64,000 nucleotides of DNA from Pseudomonas sp. Seg1 (GTDB taxonomy: Bacteria > Pseudomonadota > Gammaproteobacteria > Pseudomonadales > Pseudomonadaceae). The stretch covers positions 3,195,501 to 3,259,500 of the forward strand of contig NZ_AP021903.1 of assembly GCF_018326005.1 (NCBI RefSeq), read 5' to 3'. Within the stretch, counting starts at the first letter, position 1. Each line of letters begins with the position of its first letter. The notes beneath the pieces are model-generated. The model ran no database searches and had not been told where the DNA came from. It saw only the letters and a program-made list of their open reading frames with translations. This document shows positions 18,525 to 27,377 of this stretch, piece after piece. Made by a program: the position numbers and the translations under genes.

Positions 18525-19065
18525 TTATTCAGAAGCCGTTGTTACCTGGTCACTTATAAGCTGAGCCAAAATTCGCACGGGCTCCGTAAAACTCCGCCGA
18601 GACCGATGTATCAGTCCGATATCACGGTGAAAGGTATGCTGTCCCAGATCGAGCGCTCGTACACCCGCGGGCCATTCCTGATGGGCTTCCGTCTGTGGCA
18701 CCAGGGCTATGCCTACACCATTTCCCACCAGCTTGATGATGGCCTCCAGTTCATCCAGTTCGCAAACTTCCTGCAAGGTGAAATGCATTTGCCGCAGGAA
18801 ACGATCGACCTGCCTGCCGCCGAAGGATGATCGGTCATAGCGAATGAATGGCTGGCTGGACAGCAGTTCCGACCAGTCTTCGCCCTCTAGGTCACGTGGC
18901 ACGATCAGTCGGTAGGGCTCTCGCGCCAACGTCGTCCAGCGCAGGTCACTTTGAAGGGAGAAGGGCGGGCGAATGATGACGGCCATGTCGATCTCGCCGG
19001 CGTCGACAAGGTTCACCATCTCCAGGTTGGACGAGTCACGCTGCACGGTGGTGAAGAAGATTCGA
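18525..19065 (-). pseudogene. LysR regulator, 5' end deleted
   Basis: About 175 residues of a LysR effector-binding domain are intact to the stop: VDAGEIDMAVIIRPPF near the start, a middle FIRYDRSSFGGRQVDRF, then LVGNGVGIALVPQTEA. The DNA-binding helix-turn-helix and the first effector lobe are missing. Similarity ends at about 19060 (GIRIFFTTVQRDSS), where plus-strand coding of a GajA-type protein begins. The gene is therefore cut by a deletion or insertion junction and cannot act as a regulator. It marks the left boundary of the accessory DNA. Confidence 0.85.
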
Positions 19066-19860
19066 ATGCCACCTAATAAGAAGGGGGAGGCCTACAAGTT
19101 TGTGAGGGAGGCCGTTCAGGCCTATCCAGAGGTCTATTTTTCCCGCCTGGTCATCTTGGGGGAGGGCGACAGTGAGGAGATAGTCCTGCCCCGGCTGCTC
19201 GCAGCGAAGAATCTGCAAGTCGACGAAGCAGCCATTACCATCGCGCCGCTGGGTGGTCGCCATATCAATCACTTCTGGAGGCTGCTCAGTGGCCTCAAGA
19301 TCCCTTACGTCACATTGTTAGATCTGGATGTGGCGCGCTTCGGCGGGGGATGGGGCCGTATCAAATACGTCGCGACGGAGCTGAATAAGCATCGCCCAAG
19401 TGATCTGTACTTGTCAGATGATGAAGTCAAAGGCCTGCCAAATTGGAACGATCCCGATATCAAGATTCTGGAAATCGAAAAGAAACACGGATACGTATCC
19501 TACATCGCCGAGCTAGAGCCTCTAGGGGTGTTTTTCTCAGCGCCGATGGATCTGGATTTTTCGATGCTAAAGGCTTATCCGCACGCCTATGGTTTGCCCC
19601 CTGAAGCCCTAGTTGTCCCGAAACTGCCTCAGGTCAAATCAGTGCTCGGAGATAGCCACCATGATCGCCTTCAATACTCCCTCAAGGAGCGTAAGCACTT
19701 CATCGCTTACCACAAGCTTTTCAAGCTCGACAGCAAGCCCAAATCGCATATTGAAGCGCTTTCAAGACTGACAGATGACCAACTGCGCGCGGCTATGCCA
19801 GCTTCCTTAGATCGACTAGCAGACTTTGTCATCGCCAAGATCGAAGGGCTATCGGAATGA
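19066..19860 (+). pseudogene. gajA: Gabija GajA-type OLD nuclease, TOPRIM half only
   Basis: 264 residues corresponding to the C-terminal TOPRIM domain of OLD-family nucleases such as GajA. The catalytic glutamate region is LVILGEGDSEEIVLPRLL (near residues 28-45) and the metal-binding DxD is LLDLDVARFGGG (near 84-95). The N-terminal ABC-ATPase, about 300 residues in normal GajA, is absent; the sequence upstream is antisense to a LysR gene. The ATG at 19066 could still allow translation of the TOPRIM domain. The four-base overlap with the following helicase gene is the gajA-gajB arrangement. Loss of the ATPase should disable Gabija defence unless the TOPRIM part has gained another role. Confidence 0.85.
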
Positions 19861-21527
19861 TTTCGCCGGAGGATTGGAAGCCCTCCGAAGGCATTGTTTT
19901 AGAGCCAAATGCGGAGGCAGCCGTAAGGGAGGTCAGACGGTGCGTGGCGCTGACTGCTGGCCCGGGCGCCGGTAAGTCTGAACTGCTTGCCCAGCGCGCT
20001 GACTTCCTGCTGACCACGGGGGCATGCCGTTATCCGAGGAGGATATTGGCCATTGCCTTCAAGGTGGATGCGAGCAATAACCTCAAAGAGCGGGTGTGGC
20101 GGCGATGTGGGCCCGACTACGCCAGCCGGTTCGACAGCTACACGTTCCATGGCTTCGCGAAGCGAATTATCGAGCGATTTCGGCCTGTTCTCACCGGCGA
20201 CGATGCGTTGGATGCCGGCTTTCGAGTGGTACCCAGGGGGAAGGCCCACCCTGACCAGACTGAATTCGGTCTGCTGATTCTGTTGGCTCTGAAGATCCTC
20301 GACGTCTATCCCATGGCAGTGAATGCCATCAGGCAAACCTACAGTGATGTGTTTCTCGATGAGTTTCAGGACAGCACGGAGGAGCAGTACGCGCTGGTCA
20401 ACAAGATTTTTGGTGGTTCGGCGCGCCGTATCACTGCGGTAGGGGATGTGAAACAGAAAATCATGGGCTGGGCCGGCGCGCTCGACGGCGTATTCGGAAA
20501 GTTTGAAGCGGATTTTGCAGCCAATCATCTCAACATCTACCGCAATTTTCGCTCGCAACCTCAGCTTCTCAGGCTGCAGAATGACCTCATCAAAGTGCTC
20601 GATCCTGGTTCTGAAATGCCCGCAGGGCTCTTGGGCGGTGAGGGCGGCGAGATCCTGCTTCATTCTTTCAAAGACTGCACCGATGAGGCCTTCAGTCTTG
20701 CCGATCAGATCAACACTTGGATCAACGTCGAGGGTGTGGCGCCCTCCGAAATTGCGGTCTTGGTCAGGAGTTATCCTGAGGCCTACACCGTCCGGTTGAC
20801 CTCTGCGCTTGAAGTGCTTGGTATCACCTATCGCAACGAAAATCAGATGCAGGATATCACCACCGAGCCCATTGCCTTGGTCGTCGTGGACTTCCTGCTG
20901 TGCCTTTATGGTTCGCGGGAGCCGAAAGCCTGGACGCGGTTGTTGAGGCGGATCATTCCAGCCGATGACGACGACCATGGGGGCTCAGTGCGAAACGATT
21001 GGCACAGGTTTATTAAGGAAGCACGCAAGACTGCTGCCGAAGATCTCGCCGCAAAAAACTATGCCCAGAGGTGGACGCTACTAAAAGAGTTTCTGTCCAT
21101 GGTGGGTGTGAGCCTGCTGACGGGCCTTTCCCATGATTACGAGTCGCGTGATCGTTTGAAGGAGGTCATCCGTGATCTCAAGAAACATATTGATGCTGCA
21201 CTAGACCAGGAGCCTGACCTGCTCAAGGCCCTTGCCCAGCTGTCTGATGACCAGTCAATCCGCATCTTGACCGTTCACAAGAGCAAGGGCCTTGAGTTTG
21301 ATTCGGTCATATTGCTAGGTCTGGAGAAAGAGGCCTATTGGGGCAATGACACCCATGAAGTTCGATGCACTTTCTTCGTGGGTATTTCCCGCGCCAAGAG
21401 GCGTCTTGTGGTCACAACGGCTAAGACAAGAGACAAGCTTGCCGACATAAGCAGTTGGAAAACCGTGCGTAGGCCACATGAAGAGTTTCTTGGCTACGTT
21501 GAGAAATGGCAAGCACCTGCGTGGTGA
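19857..21527 (+). CDS. gajB: GajB-like UvrD/Rep-type helicase
   Basis: A 556-residue superfamily 1A helicase, apparently complete. Walker A is LTAGPGAGKSELL (residues 32-44), motif II is FLDEFQDSTEEQY (near 167), motif III lies in ITAVGDVKQKIMGWAGA, motif IV in NFRSQPQLL, and motif V in ILTVHKSKGLEFDSVILLG (near 470). Motif II reads DEFQD, as in the UvrD class. The four-base overlap with the TOPRIM gene identifies it as the GajB partner of Gabija, an anti-phage system in which GajA cleaves DNA when nucleotides are depleted and GajB supports activation. It has no partner ATPase domain here. Confidence 0.88.
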   Translation: MISPEDWKPSEGIVLEPNAEAAVREVRRCVALTAGPGAGKSELLAQRADFLLTTGACRYPRRILAIAFKVDASNNLKERVWRRCGPDYASRFDSYTFHGFAKRIIERFRPVLTGDDALDAGFRVVPRGKAHPDQTEFGLLILLALKILDVYPMAVNAIRQTYSDVFLDEFQDSTEEQYALVNKIFGGSARRITAVGDVKQKIMGWAGALDGVFGKFEADFAANHLNIYRNFRSQPQLLRLQNDLIKVLDPGSEMPAGLLGGEGGEILLHSFKDCTDEAFSLADQINTWINVEGVAPSEIAVLVRSYPEAYTVRLTSALEVLGITYRNENQMQDITTEPIALVVVDFLLCLYGSREPKAWTRLLRRIIPADDDDHGGSVRNDWHRFIKEARKTAAEDLAAKNYAQRWTLLKEFLSMVGVSLLTGLSHDYESRDRLKEVIRDLKKHIDAALDQEPDLLKALAQLSDDQSIRILTVHKSKGLEFDSVILLGLEKEAYWGNDTHEVRCTFFVGISRAKRRLVVTTAKTRDKLADISSWKTVRRPHEEFLGYVEKWQAPAW

Positions 21528-21571
21528 CTGCGAAGTACACACGAGAGATGGAGCCCCCAGTTCCAACGTCT

Positions 21572-22180
21572 TCAAGTGAAAAATATGACCCGTTGCGAGA
21601 GCCCACTCTGGATCAGATACTCATCTCCTACAAGTTGCGGATGATAGCTCGGGTGCCCCGGAAAGTCGGCAGGGTGTCCTGCGACCGCTCGACCTTTGAG
21701 ATCAGGCATGTCTAGCAAGGTGCCAAGCGTTGTTAGCAGTGTGAAATCCAATACTTCATAAGTGGGCAGCGTAAGCCAGGCATGTAGATTAATATGTGCG
21801 AGTGGCTGCTTGTTCCTAGCCAACCGTTTTAGTTCCGCCACCTCCGTGTGAAAGATAGGCCCTTTTCCGTCTTCTTGCACATATCCCAGTGTGTAGAACA
21901 AAGGAACACCAAGCAGTTCTTGGAGAGGCTCCTGCAGGCTACTTGTGACCTGGAAGCACTTCTGGGAGAAGTCCTCATAGCCACAGCCGTCTAGCTCAGA
22001 AATCCAACACTCTTGAATCAGGGGCATCACATCTTCGGTCAGGAGCCGCCCCGGCAGAGCTGTAAAGACTGGTGGGTTTAGCTTCCATTTCTTTGTGCGA
22101 AGTAGGCTGGCATTAAATTCCTGCTCGTAGCCAGTTGCTTGGGTGGTTTTTTGCCAAAATAATCTGGAGAGAAATGTCAC
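21572..22180 (-). CDS. Hypothetical protein, 202 residues
   Basis: I do not recognise a family. The protein is acidic and soluble, with no clear signal or transmembrane helix. Near the middle it has a run of hydrophobic strand-like segments (QPLAHINLHAWLTLPTYEVL). It is convergent to the GajB gene, with 44 bases between stops, and is followed upstream by IS3 debris. A plausible start is the ATG at 22180. It could be a Pseudomonas island accessory gene. Confidence 0.55.
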   Translation of the reverse strand: MTFLSRLFWQKTTQATGYEQEFNASLLRTKKWKLNPPVFTALPGRLLTEDVMPLIQECWISELDGCGYEDFSQKCFQVTSSLQEPLQELLGVPLFYTLGYVQEDGKGPIFHTEVAELKRLARNKQPLAHINLHAWLTLPTYEVLDFTLLTTLGTLLDMPDLKGRAVAGHPADFPGHPSYHPQLVGDEYLIQSGLSQRVIFFT

Positions 22181-22239
22181 GTGTAATCCTTTGCGGGTGT
22201 ATGCAATAGCCGATAGTCATATACTCTGTAACCGATCGG

Positions 22240-22694
<455 letters not shown>

Positions 22695-22720
<26 letters not shown>

Positions 22721-23266
22721 CTACAATGAGAAGCAGGTCTCTGAAGATAGACTGAAACGTCACGCGGGTTGGCTCATCGATACGTTTTCATGGATTCCAG
22801 AAGACAAGAATTCTGTGACCTTTGTTGAGAACTTCGCGCTAACCGAATGCCTGTTCGAGGCAGCGTTGGAAAGCCTAAGGCGTGGCGATGATGACCTCCA
22901 TACCAAGTCCAGCAGACTCTTGTTAGGGTGGGGGAAAAAGGTGGTAGGCACGAAACCGGGTGGGAGATTCTGGAGTCTGTTGTGAAAGGGCTGACAGCTT
23001 TGGCACTCGTCGATGAAGCCGAGGGCAGTTTGATCAAACTAAAGGTCGAGTTCTGCGCGATGCTCGCCAGCGAGGGAGCTCCTTCTCAAGAAATACTTCA
23101 ACGAGTGGCTGGTCGCTTAACCGAACGCGCTCATAGTCTCCGAGGCGATTACGGATTTCGTTCCATCGATCGTGTTCTGGGTCAGAAAGCGCCGAATCGC
23201 GTGCGTGAGTTGCTGCTTGAGGTAGCGCAAGTTTTAGCCGGTGAGCCGCTGCCGACGGGGCCATAA
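22695..23266 (+). pseudogene. Frameshifted hypothetical gene beside IS end
   Basis: Two overlapping frames make one protein when joined near 22930: the first ends SSRLLLGWGKKVVG, the second continues GRHETGWEILESVVKGL and reads to 23266. Together they give about 185 mostly helical residues. The 5' end starts directly at the IS3 remnant, so the N-terminus was probably removed by the insertion. I do not recognise the family; helical content would suit the C-terminus of a larger protein. Loss of function is likely. Confidence 0.55.
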
Positions 23267-23337
23267 AAGGTAGCATCCTGCGTAGTTGCTAGTGCTGCCC
23301 AGATGATCACGCGTACCTACTCCAAGCGTGTGGACGC

Positions 23338-23811
23338 TTAATGGTCTTCTTTCCACAATCTGCTAACCCTCGACTTGTCGAGCCCCAACAGTTCCGCCGT
23401 CTCTTTCTGACTTTTTCCTTCAGCCTTGTACTTAAGCACTGCCTGTCGATTGGCCTCCCCAGATCGGATACGGGGATGCACGGAGTGAAGCTTGCCGTCC
23501 TCGAACTCATGATGGAGCTTATCGAGCACGCCCAGCTTTTCGAGCTTCGCGATCTCGACTGCCACTCCTTTCAGGAATTCCTTGGGTGTTTGGTGACGCG
23601 TATAGGACGAAGCAACCGCCAGTAGAGCGACAAGATCAATGTCGAGTACTGAGGAAAATTCTTCCATCGTTGACAGGGTGGGATTGCTCTTGGCGTGCTC
23701 AATGTTACTCATTTGCCGAGCCTCGACTCGACCATGGAAATCTTCTTGGGACAGGTTCCGAGCTGCGCGTGACAGCCTCAAGACTGCGGCTAACGGTTCT
23801 CTCAGCGACAT
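23338..23811 (-). CDS. XRE-type regulator with C-terminal second HTH
   Basis: 157 residues. Residues 3-60 form a Cro/C1-type helix-turn-helix (LRLSRAARNLSQEDFHGRV, then MSNIEHAKSNPTLSTMEEF). The C-terminus (KAEGKSQKETAELLGLDKSRVSRLW) is a second, resolvase/MerR-like helix-turn-helix. The start at 23811 is preferred over 23880 because the intervening bases hold an inverted repeat that looks like its operator. The protein shares its two-domain plan and closing motif with the protein at 41983-42498. It probably represses its own promoter and perhaps island genes. Confidence 0.8.
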   Translation of the reverse strand: MSLREPLAAVLRLSRAARNLSQEDFHGRVEARQMSNIEHAKSNPTLSTMEEFSSVLDIDLVALLAVASSYTRHQTPKEFLKGVAVEIAKLEKLGVLDKLHHEFEDGKLHSVHPRIRSGEANRQAVLKYKAEGKSQKETAELLGLDKSRVSRLWKEDH

Positions 23812-23840
23812 TTGGAGCACCCAAAGCCGAGGATAAAGCC

Positions 23841-23869
23841 ATATTGCGCAGTTGTTCTCCATGCAATAT
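23841..23869. promoter_or_regulatory. Inverted repeat upstream of XRE gene
   Basis: ATATTGC (23841-23847) and GCAATAT (23863-23869) form a perfect 7-base inverted repeat with a 15-base spacer, centres two helical turns apart. It lies 30 bases upstream of the proposed ATG, where an autorepressor operator is expected. The similar XRE gene at 42 kb also has an AT-rich inverted repeat in its promoter. Confidence 0.5.
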
Positions 23870-24016
23870 AGTGCGTACAAAGCAACTGGAGTCGCCTAAC
23901 CATTCATGCTGGGCAAGATGGGGCGCCCTCGCTCATTACGTTGGAGTGCGCTAGTGCTTGCCGCGCTTATAGATCCGGCCTCAGTCAATTTACCGCTAAA
24001 TCCTCAAGGCCAGCGT

Positions 24017-24751
24017 TTGCGAATCAGAATTTATTCAGACCTCCACGCCGAGTTCCACCGTTTCGCCCCCCCATCCCTCGATGCGGGGGTTGACCTGGTG
24101 ATCCTCGCCGGCGACATCAACAAGAAGGCCAGGGGCGTCCAGTGGGCCAACGATACCTTCGCCTGCCACGTCGCGTATATCGCAGGGAACCATGAGTACT
24201 ACGACGGTCACATCGATCGCACCCTGCAAAAAATGAAGGGCGCTGCGGCCGGCCATGTCCACGTGCTAGAGAATGAAGCACTCATACTGGGTGACGTCAG
24301 GATCTTGGGTACTACTGCGTGGACTGACTACAGCGTCACAGGGGATTTGTTAGCGGCCAGCAACGCTGCCAGGCAAGGCATGAACGACTTCAAGTACATC
24401 AGGGCAGACTCGAACTACAGGCGATTGAGACTGGACGACTTGGTTACCCGGAATCACATCGCCCGGGACTGGCTCACCCAAGAGCTTGCTCGACCGTTTG
24501 ACGGCAAAACGGTAGTAGTGACCCATCACTCACCATCCCCTGTGGTGATTGGTGAGCAGCATGACGGGCATCTTACTGCAGCATACACCAACGACTGGCC
24601 GCGTTTGATCGAGAAGGCCCATGTGTGGGTGTTCGGTCACACGCATGAGGCTACAGACGTTGAGCTAGCCGGCTGCAGGGTGGTCTCGAACCCAGGTGGC
24701 TACCCTGGAGAGAGCACTGGTTTTGACCCTTATTTCGAGATCCAAATCTAA
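24017..24751 (+). CDS. Calcineurin-like metallophosphoesterase
   Basis: About 244 residues with the full metallophosphoesterase motif set in order: SDLHAEF (D-x-H, near residue 7), LAGDIN (near 34), GNHEYYD (near 59), THHSPS (near 170) and FGHTHEATD (near 203). It should be a soluble, dimetal phosphoesterase acting on a phosphodiester or phosphomonoester. The TTG at 24017, after AAGG, is preferred to an ATG at 23906 because the family begins within a few residues of the first motif. Its stop overlaps the next start by one base, coupling the two genes. Confidence 0.85.
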   Translation: MRIRIYSDLHAEFHRFAPPSLDAGVDLVILAGDINKKARGVQWANDTFACHVAYIAGNHEYYDGHIDRTLQKMKGAAAGHVHVLENEALILGDVRILGTTAWTDYSVTGDLLAASNAARQGMNDFKYIRADSNYRRLRLDDLVTRNHIARDWLTQELARPFDGKTVVVTHHSPSPVVIGEQHDGHLTAAYTNDWPRLIEKAHVWVFGHTHEATDVELAGCRVVSNPGGYPGESTGFDPYFEIQI

Positions 24752-25074
24752 TGGCCACTTCGGCGATGAAGCACTTTTTTGACCACGCCGTCGAGCCGAT
24801 AGAGCTCGATCGGGATCTTCCCTCGGAGGTCATTCAGGCGCGGGGCATTTCCTGGGGTATGGTGGTCGACGCTTACCTTGTCAACGCAGCAAGGGTAGGG
24901 CAGAGCTATGCGGCGCTCGTTTACAACGATCAGTCAAACGTGAGCTCGAATGGAATGACGGTTGCTACCCCTCCACTTCAGCTGGTTGAGACAAGGGCGG
25001 GGTTCAAGCTAATGCGCAGCCTAAGTGGCAAAGACTACTACGTTATCGCTAGCGAGCTCAGCGAGCCGCGGTGA
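24751..25074 (+). CDS. Hypothetical protein coupled to phosphoesterase
   Basis: 107 residues of unknown family. The ATG shares a base with the stop of the metallophosphoesterase gene (TAATG), so the two are translationally coupled and probably work together. The protein is soluble, with no motif I can name. A regulator, antitoxin or substrate-presenting partner is possible but is not shown by sequence. Confidence 0.6.
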   Translation: MATSAMKHFFDHAVEPIELDRDLPSEVIQARGISWGMVVDAYLVNAARVGQSYAALVYNDQSNVSSNGMTVATPPLQLVETRAGFKLMRSLSGKDYYVIASELSEPR

Positions 25075-25249
25075 GCATCCAATTGGGTTGACTCACTCAG
25101 CCTAAAGGCCGCTTTCAAGCTGCAGTACTTGGCAAGGCGCGGCGAGCACCTTGGATTTAGAGCTTTATATATCCCGCTGACCAATCCGCTGGACGACTTC
25201 GTGTGCGCTCATATTCACGTAGCACTTCAAAGTGCACTAAGGAAAATGC

Positions 25250-25746
25250 ATGTCTGATCTGAAAAAAATTGAGCTCACTGTCAAGAACTACAATATTAAA
25301 AACTCTGCTGACATTGATACGCTCTATAGCCAAGTTCGGTGCGAAGACAGTGAAGGAAAAACTTTCTATTTCAAAGAGGTTTGCATGTTGGACTACTTGA
25401 AAAGGCACGGGGCGATTGTTACTGACAAGCCTCGTACGTGGTACTACAAGCATTTGAACAAGAAAACCATCGTTCTAGTGGCGCTCCAAAAGGCAGATGG
25501 AAAGGTTGAGTATGACCTTGGTCACCTGAGACAGGTTGCTAAATCCAGCATTCTTAAAGGGATTGTTTTCGCGGTAGCGGCAATTCCTGCGGGTTTGATC
25601 ATCGCAACAGCGACTTTGGTATCGGGCTGCTGTTTACGCCTGTGTGCCTCTTCTATGCATACAGAAGTCTCTTTAAAATCCCCCGGATGCTGCGCCGGGA
25701 TACGCTGGTAAACGAGCTCGCCGCGCATGGAGTGATTGTACAGTAG
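25250..25746 (+). pseudogene. Small two-helix membrane protein, frameshifted
   Basis: The N-terminal 120 residues read in one frame from the ATG at 25250 (ribosome site TAAGGAA) into a hydrophobic helix (GIVFAVAAIPAGLIIA). Between about 25600 and 25625 the natural reading moves to another frame, which gives FGIGLLFTPVCLFYAYRSLF and a basic tail ending VNELAAHGVIVQ, with stop at 25744-25746. The unshifted frame instead ends in cysteine-rich sequence at 25711. The architecture (soluble domain, then two helices, then tail) parallels the protein at 43576-44139. A single indel, or programmed frameshifting, would explain it. Confidence 0.65.
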
Positions 25747-25805
25747 CTGTCAAGCTGGACTGCTGCGATGCAGAGCCAAGGCCGCGTGTCGATGAGGAGC
25801 AATAA

Positions 25806-26432
25806 ATGACAGCAGTAATTTTTGATCTCTTCGGTACGCTTTTGGAGATTCGAAACCGGCAGAACCCCTTTCGACGGCTCCTCCGCCTAGGCTCACAGCA
25901 GGGACGCGCCGCTTCCCCTGGAGATCTGCGCTGGATTATGACCAACGCCTGTGGGTTGCAGGAGGCTGCTGATTTTTTTGGAATCAAACTTTCCTCCACT
26001 CAACTCACTGAGCTCCAGAGCTGCCTAGAGCTCGAACTTGAATCGATCACACTCTTTGAGGATGCGCTGCCGGCGCTCGCTCTGCTGCGACACCACCAAA
26101 TAAAAATTGGCGTTTGCTCGAATTTGGGTGGCCCGTATTGCCCGGTAGCCCGGAATTTGCTGCCGGGGCTCGATGGCTATGCGCTCAGTGCCGAGGTTGG
26201 GCTGATGAAGCCTGATGTGGCCATGTACCAACACATCTGCACCCAGCTCAATGTTGCACCCAGCCAACTACCAGGATCGCCTCACGTCTTGATGATCGGA
26301 GACTCCCGGCGATGTGATGCTGATGGCCCCCGAGTAGCCAGCATCGAAGATTACCATCTGGATCGTAGTGGGGCGGGTCGCTTTTGTGACCTGCTTGAGT
26401 TTGTTACAGGTATCAACACCAGCAGAGGTTGA
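25806..26432 (+). CDS. HAD-superfamily hydrolase
   Basis: 208 residues with all four HAD motifs: DLFGT (nucleophile Asp7; second acidic residue replaced by Phe, as in the haloacid-dehalogenase-like subclass), SNLGG near residue 102, the lysine in GLMKPD near 138, and MIGDSRRCD near 163. An alpha-helical cap lies between motifs I and II. GAGGAG precedes the ATG. It probably hydrolyses a small phosphorylated or halogenated compound; substrate unknown. The C-terminus is slightly short for the family. Confidence 0.82.
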   Translation: MTAVIFDLFGTLLEIRNRQNPFRRLLRLGSQQGRAASPGDLRWIMTNACGLQEAADFFGIKLSSTQLTELQSCLELELESITLFEDALPALALLRHHQIKIGVCSNLGGPYCPVARNLLPGLDGYALSAEVGLMKPDVAMYQHICTQLNVAPSQLPGSPHVLMIGDSRRCDADGPRVASIEDYHLDRSGAGRFCDLLEFVTGINTSRG

Positions 26433-26798
26433 TGCCCACAGCCAGCGGTTCTGCACCTAGCCCTTCTGATAGGTCTCCGCATCCCAAAAATGGCCATTTT
26501 GGTCTCGTGCCTGGCTCATCTTGATACCCATAGATGTACGTCCTGGTAACGCCTCACTTTGTTCAAGGCCGGCCACGCGAGTTGGTTGAGTGGTCGCAAG
26601 CCAATACGTCATCGGGTGGTGTATTCCACCAATCAGTTCGGCGTTTCGTCCCTCGGGCGGCTTCGCTGCTTTGACCTCCAAAGGGTTCGAAGGCTGAAGT
26701 GGCGCGTGGCTTGTTCCTGTGTGCTCAGCCAGTGACTGCGCGCCCAAGCTCGTAGAGTTATTCTTCAACCTTGTGCTCAGGCCGTTCGAGAGGGTGCT
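26433..26798. other. Spacer with doubtful minus-strand ORF
   Basis: About 366 bases. A minus-strand frame of 103 residues (26457-26768) has a weak start and no ribosome site. Its C-terminal part has ordinary composition (ALPGRTSMGIKM), so it may be a decayed gene end, but I cannot support it as a gene. Confidence 0.4.
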
Positions 26799-27269
26799 AT
26801 GCGTAAAGGTGAGATACCGACCGAGCTCTCATTGCTCGCGTTTGACTTCTTCTACTGGTTTTCACGATTTGAGTTCTGTCTCAAAGAAAACGGTTACCTA
26901 AAATCCGAAATCCCTGGGCAGAAAGCTGAACCAGGTTGGGACAAATTTGTAGAGCAGCATGCCGAAACCTACGTGCTGACCGCTGAAGCGGCAGAGCTGC
27001 TTGCCGCTCCACCTGATCGGCAAGTGGTTGGGGCCGGGTTGGTTTTGGAGTGGGCACCAGTTGGATTTCAAGACTGTAGATCTGACCTAGCAAAGGTTGT
27101 CCGAACGGTGAAAACAGTTCGCAACAATCTATTCCATGGTGGCAAGCATGGCGCCGCTGGCTGGGATAGCCCTCAGCGTACGCAGTCTCTCCTCACATCG
27201 AGTGCAGCTGTGCTGGAGGGTTTGGTGGAGCTCGGTGATTTCCGAGGTGACTACGAAAGGTTTTATTGA
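26799..27269 (+). CDS. HEPN-domain protein, putative RNase
   Basis: 156 residues, largely helical. The segment TVRNNLFHGGKHG (Arg108, His113) is the Rx4-6H signature of HEPN nucleases, with the polar Asn after the Arg that is usual in active members. HEPN proteins act as ribonuclease toxins in toxin-antitoxin, abortive infection and CRISPR-associated systems. GAGAGGG precedes the ATG. It stands 109 bases before a zinc-ribbon protein on the same strand, and the two may be one operon. No antitoxin-like nucleotidyltransferase (MNT) gene is seen nearby. Confidence 0.7.
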   Translation: MRKGEIPTELSLLAFDFFYWFSRFEFCLKENGYLKSEIPGQKAEPGWDKFVEQHAETYVLTAEAAELLAAPPDRQVVGAGLVLEWAPVGFQDCRSDLAKVVRTVKTVRNNLFHGGKHGAAGWDSPQRTQSLLTSSAAVLEGLVELGDFRGDYERFY

Positions 27270-27377
27270 CCTGTGATCATCAGCAGTGCGAGTGAGCCAG
27301 CTCCGCCCTTAGCGCACTAGGCAAAATGTGGTTAAGCTCGAGCATGATGGATCAACCCTCGCGTGAATGGAGTCGCC

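Noticed and set aside
26457..26768. 103-residue minus-strand ORF
   Set aside because: Weak start, no ribosome site, no family; kept only as a note in the spacer entry.
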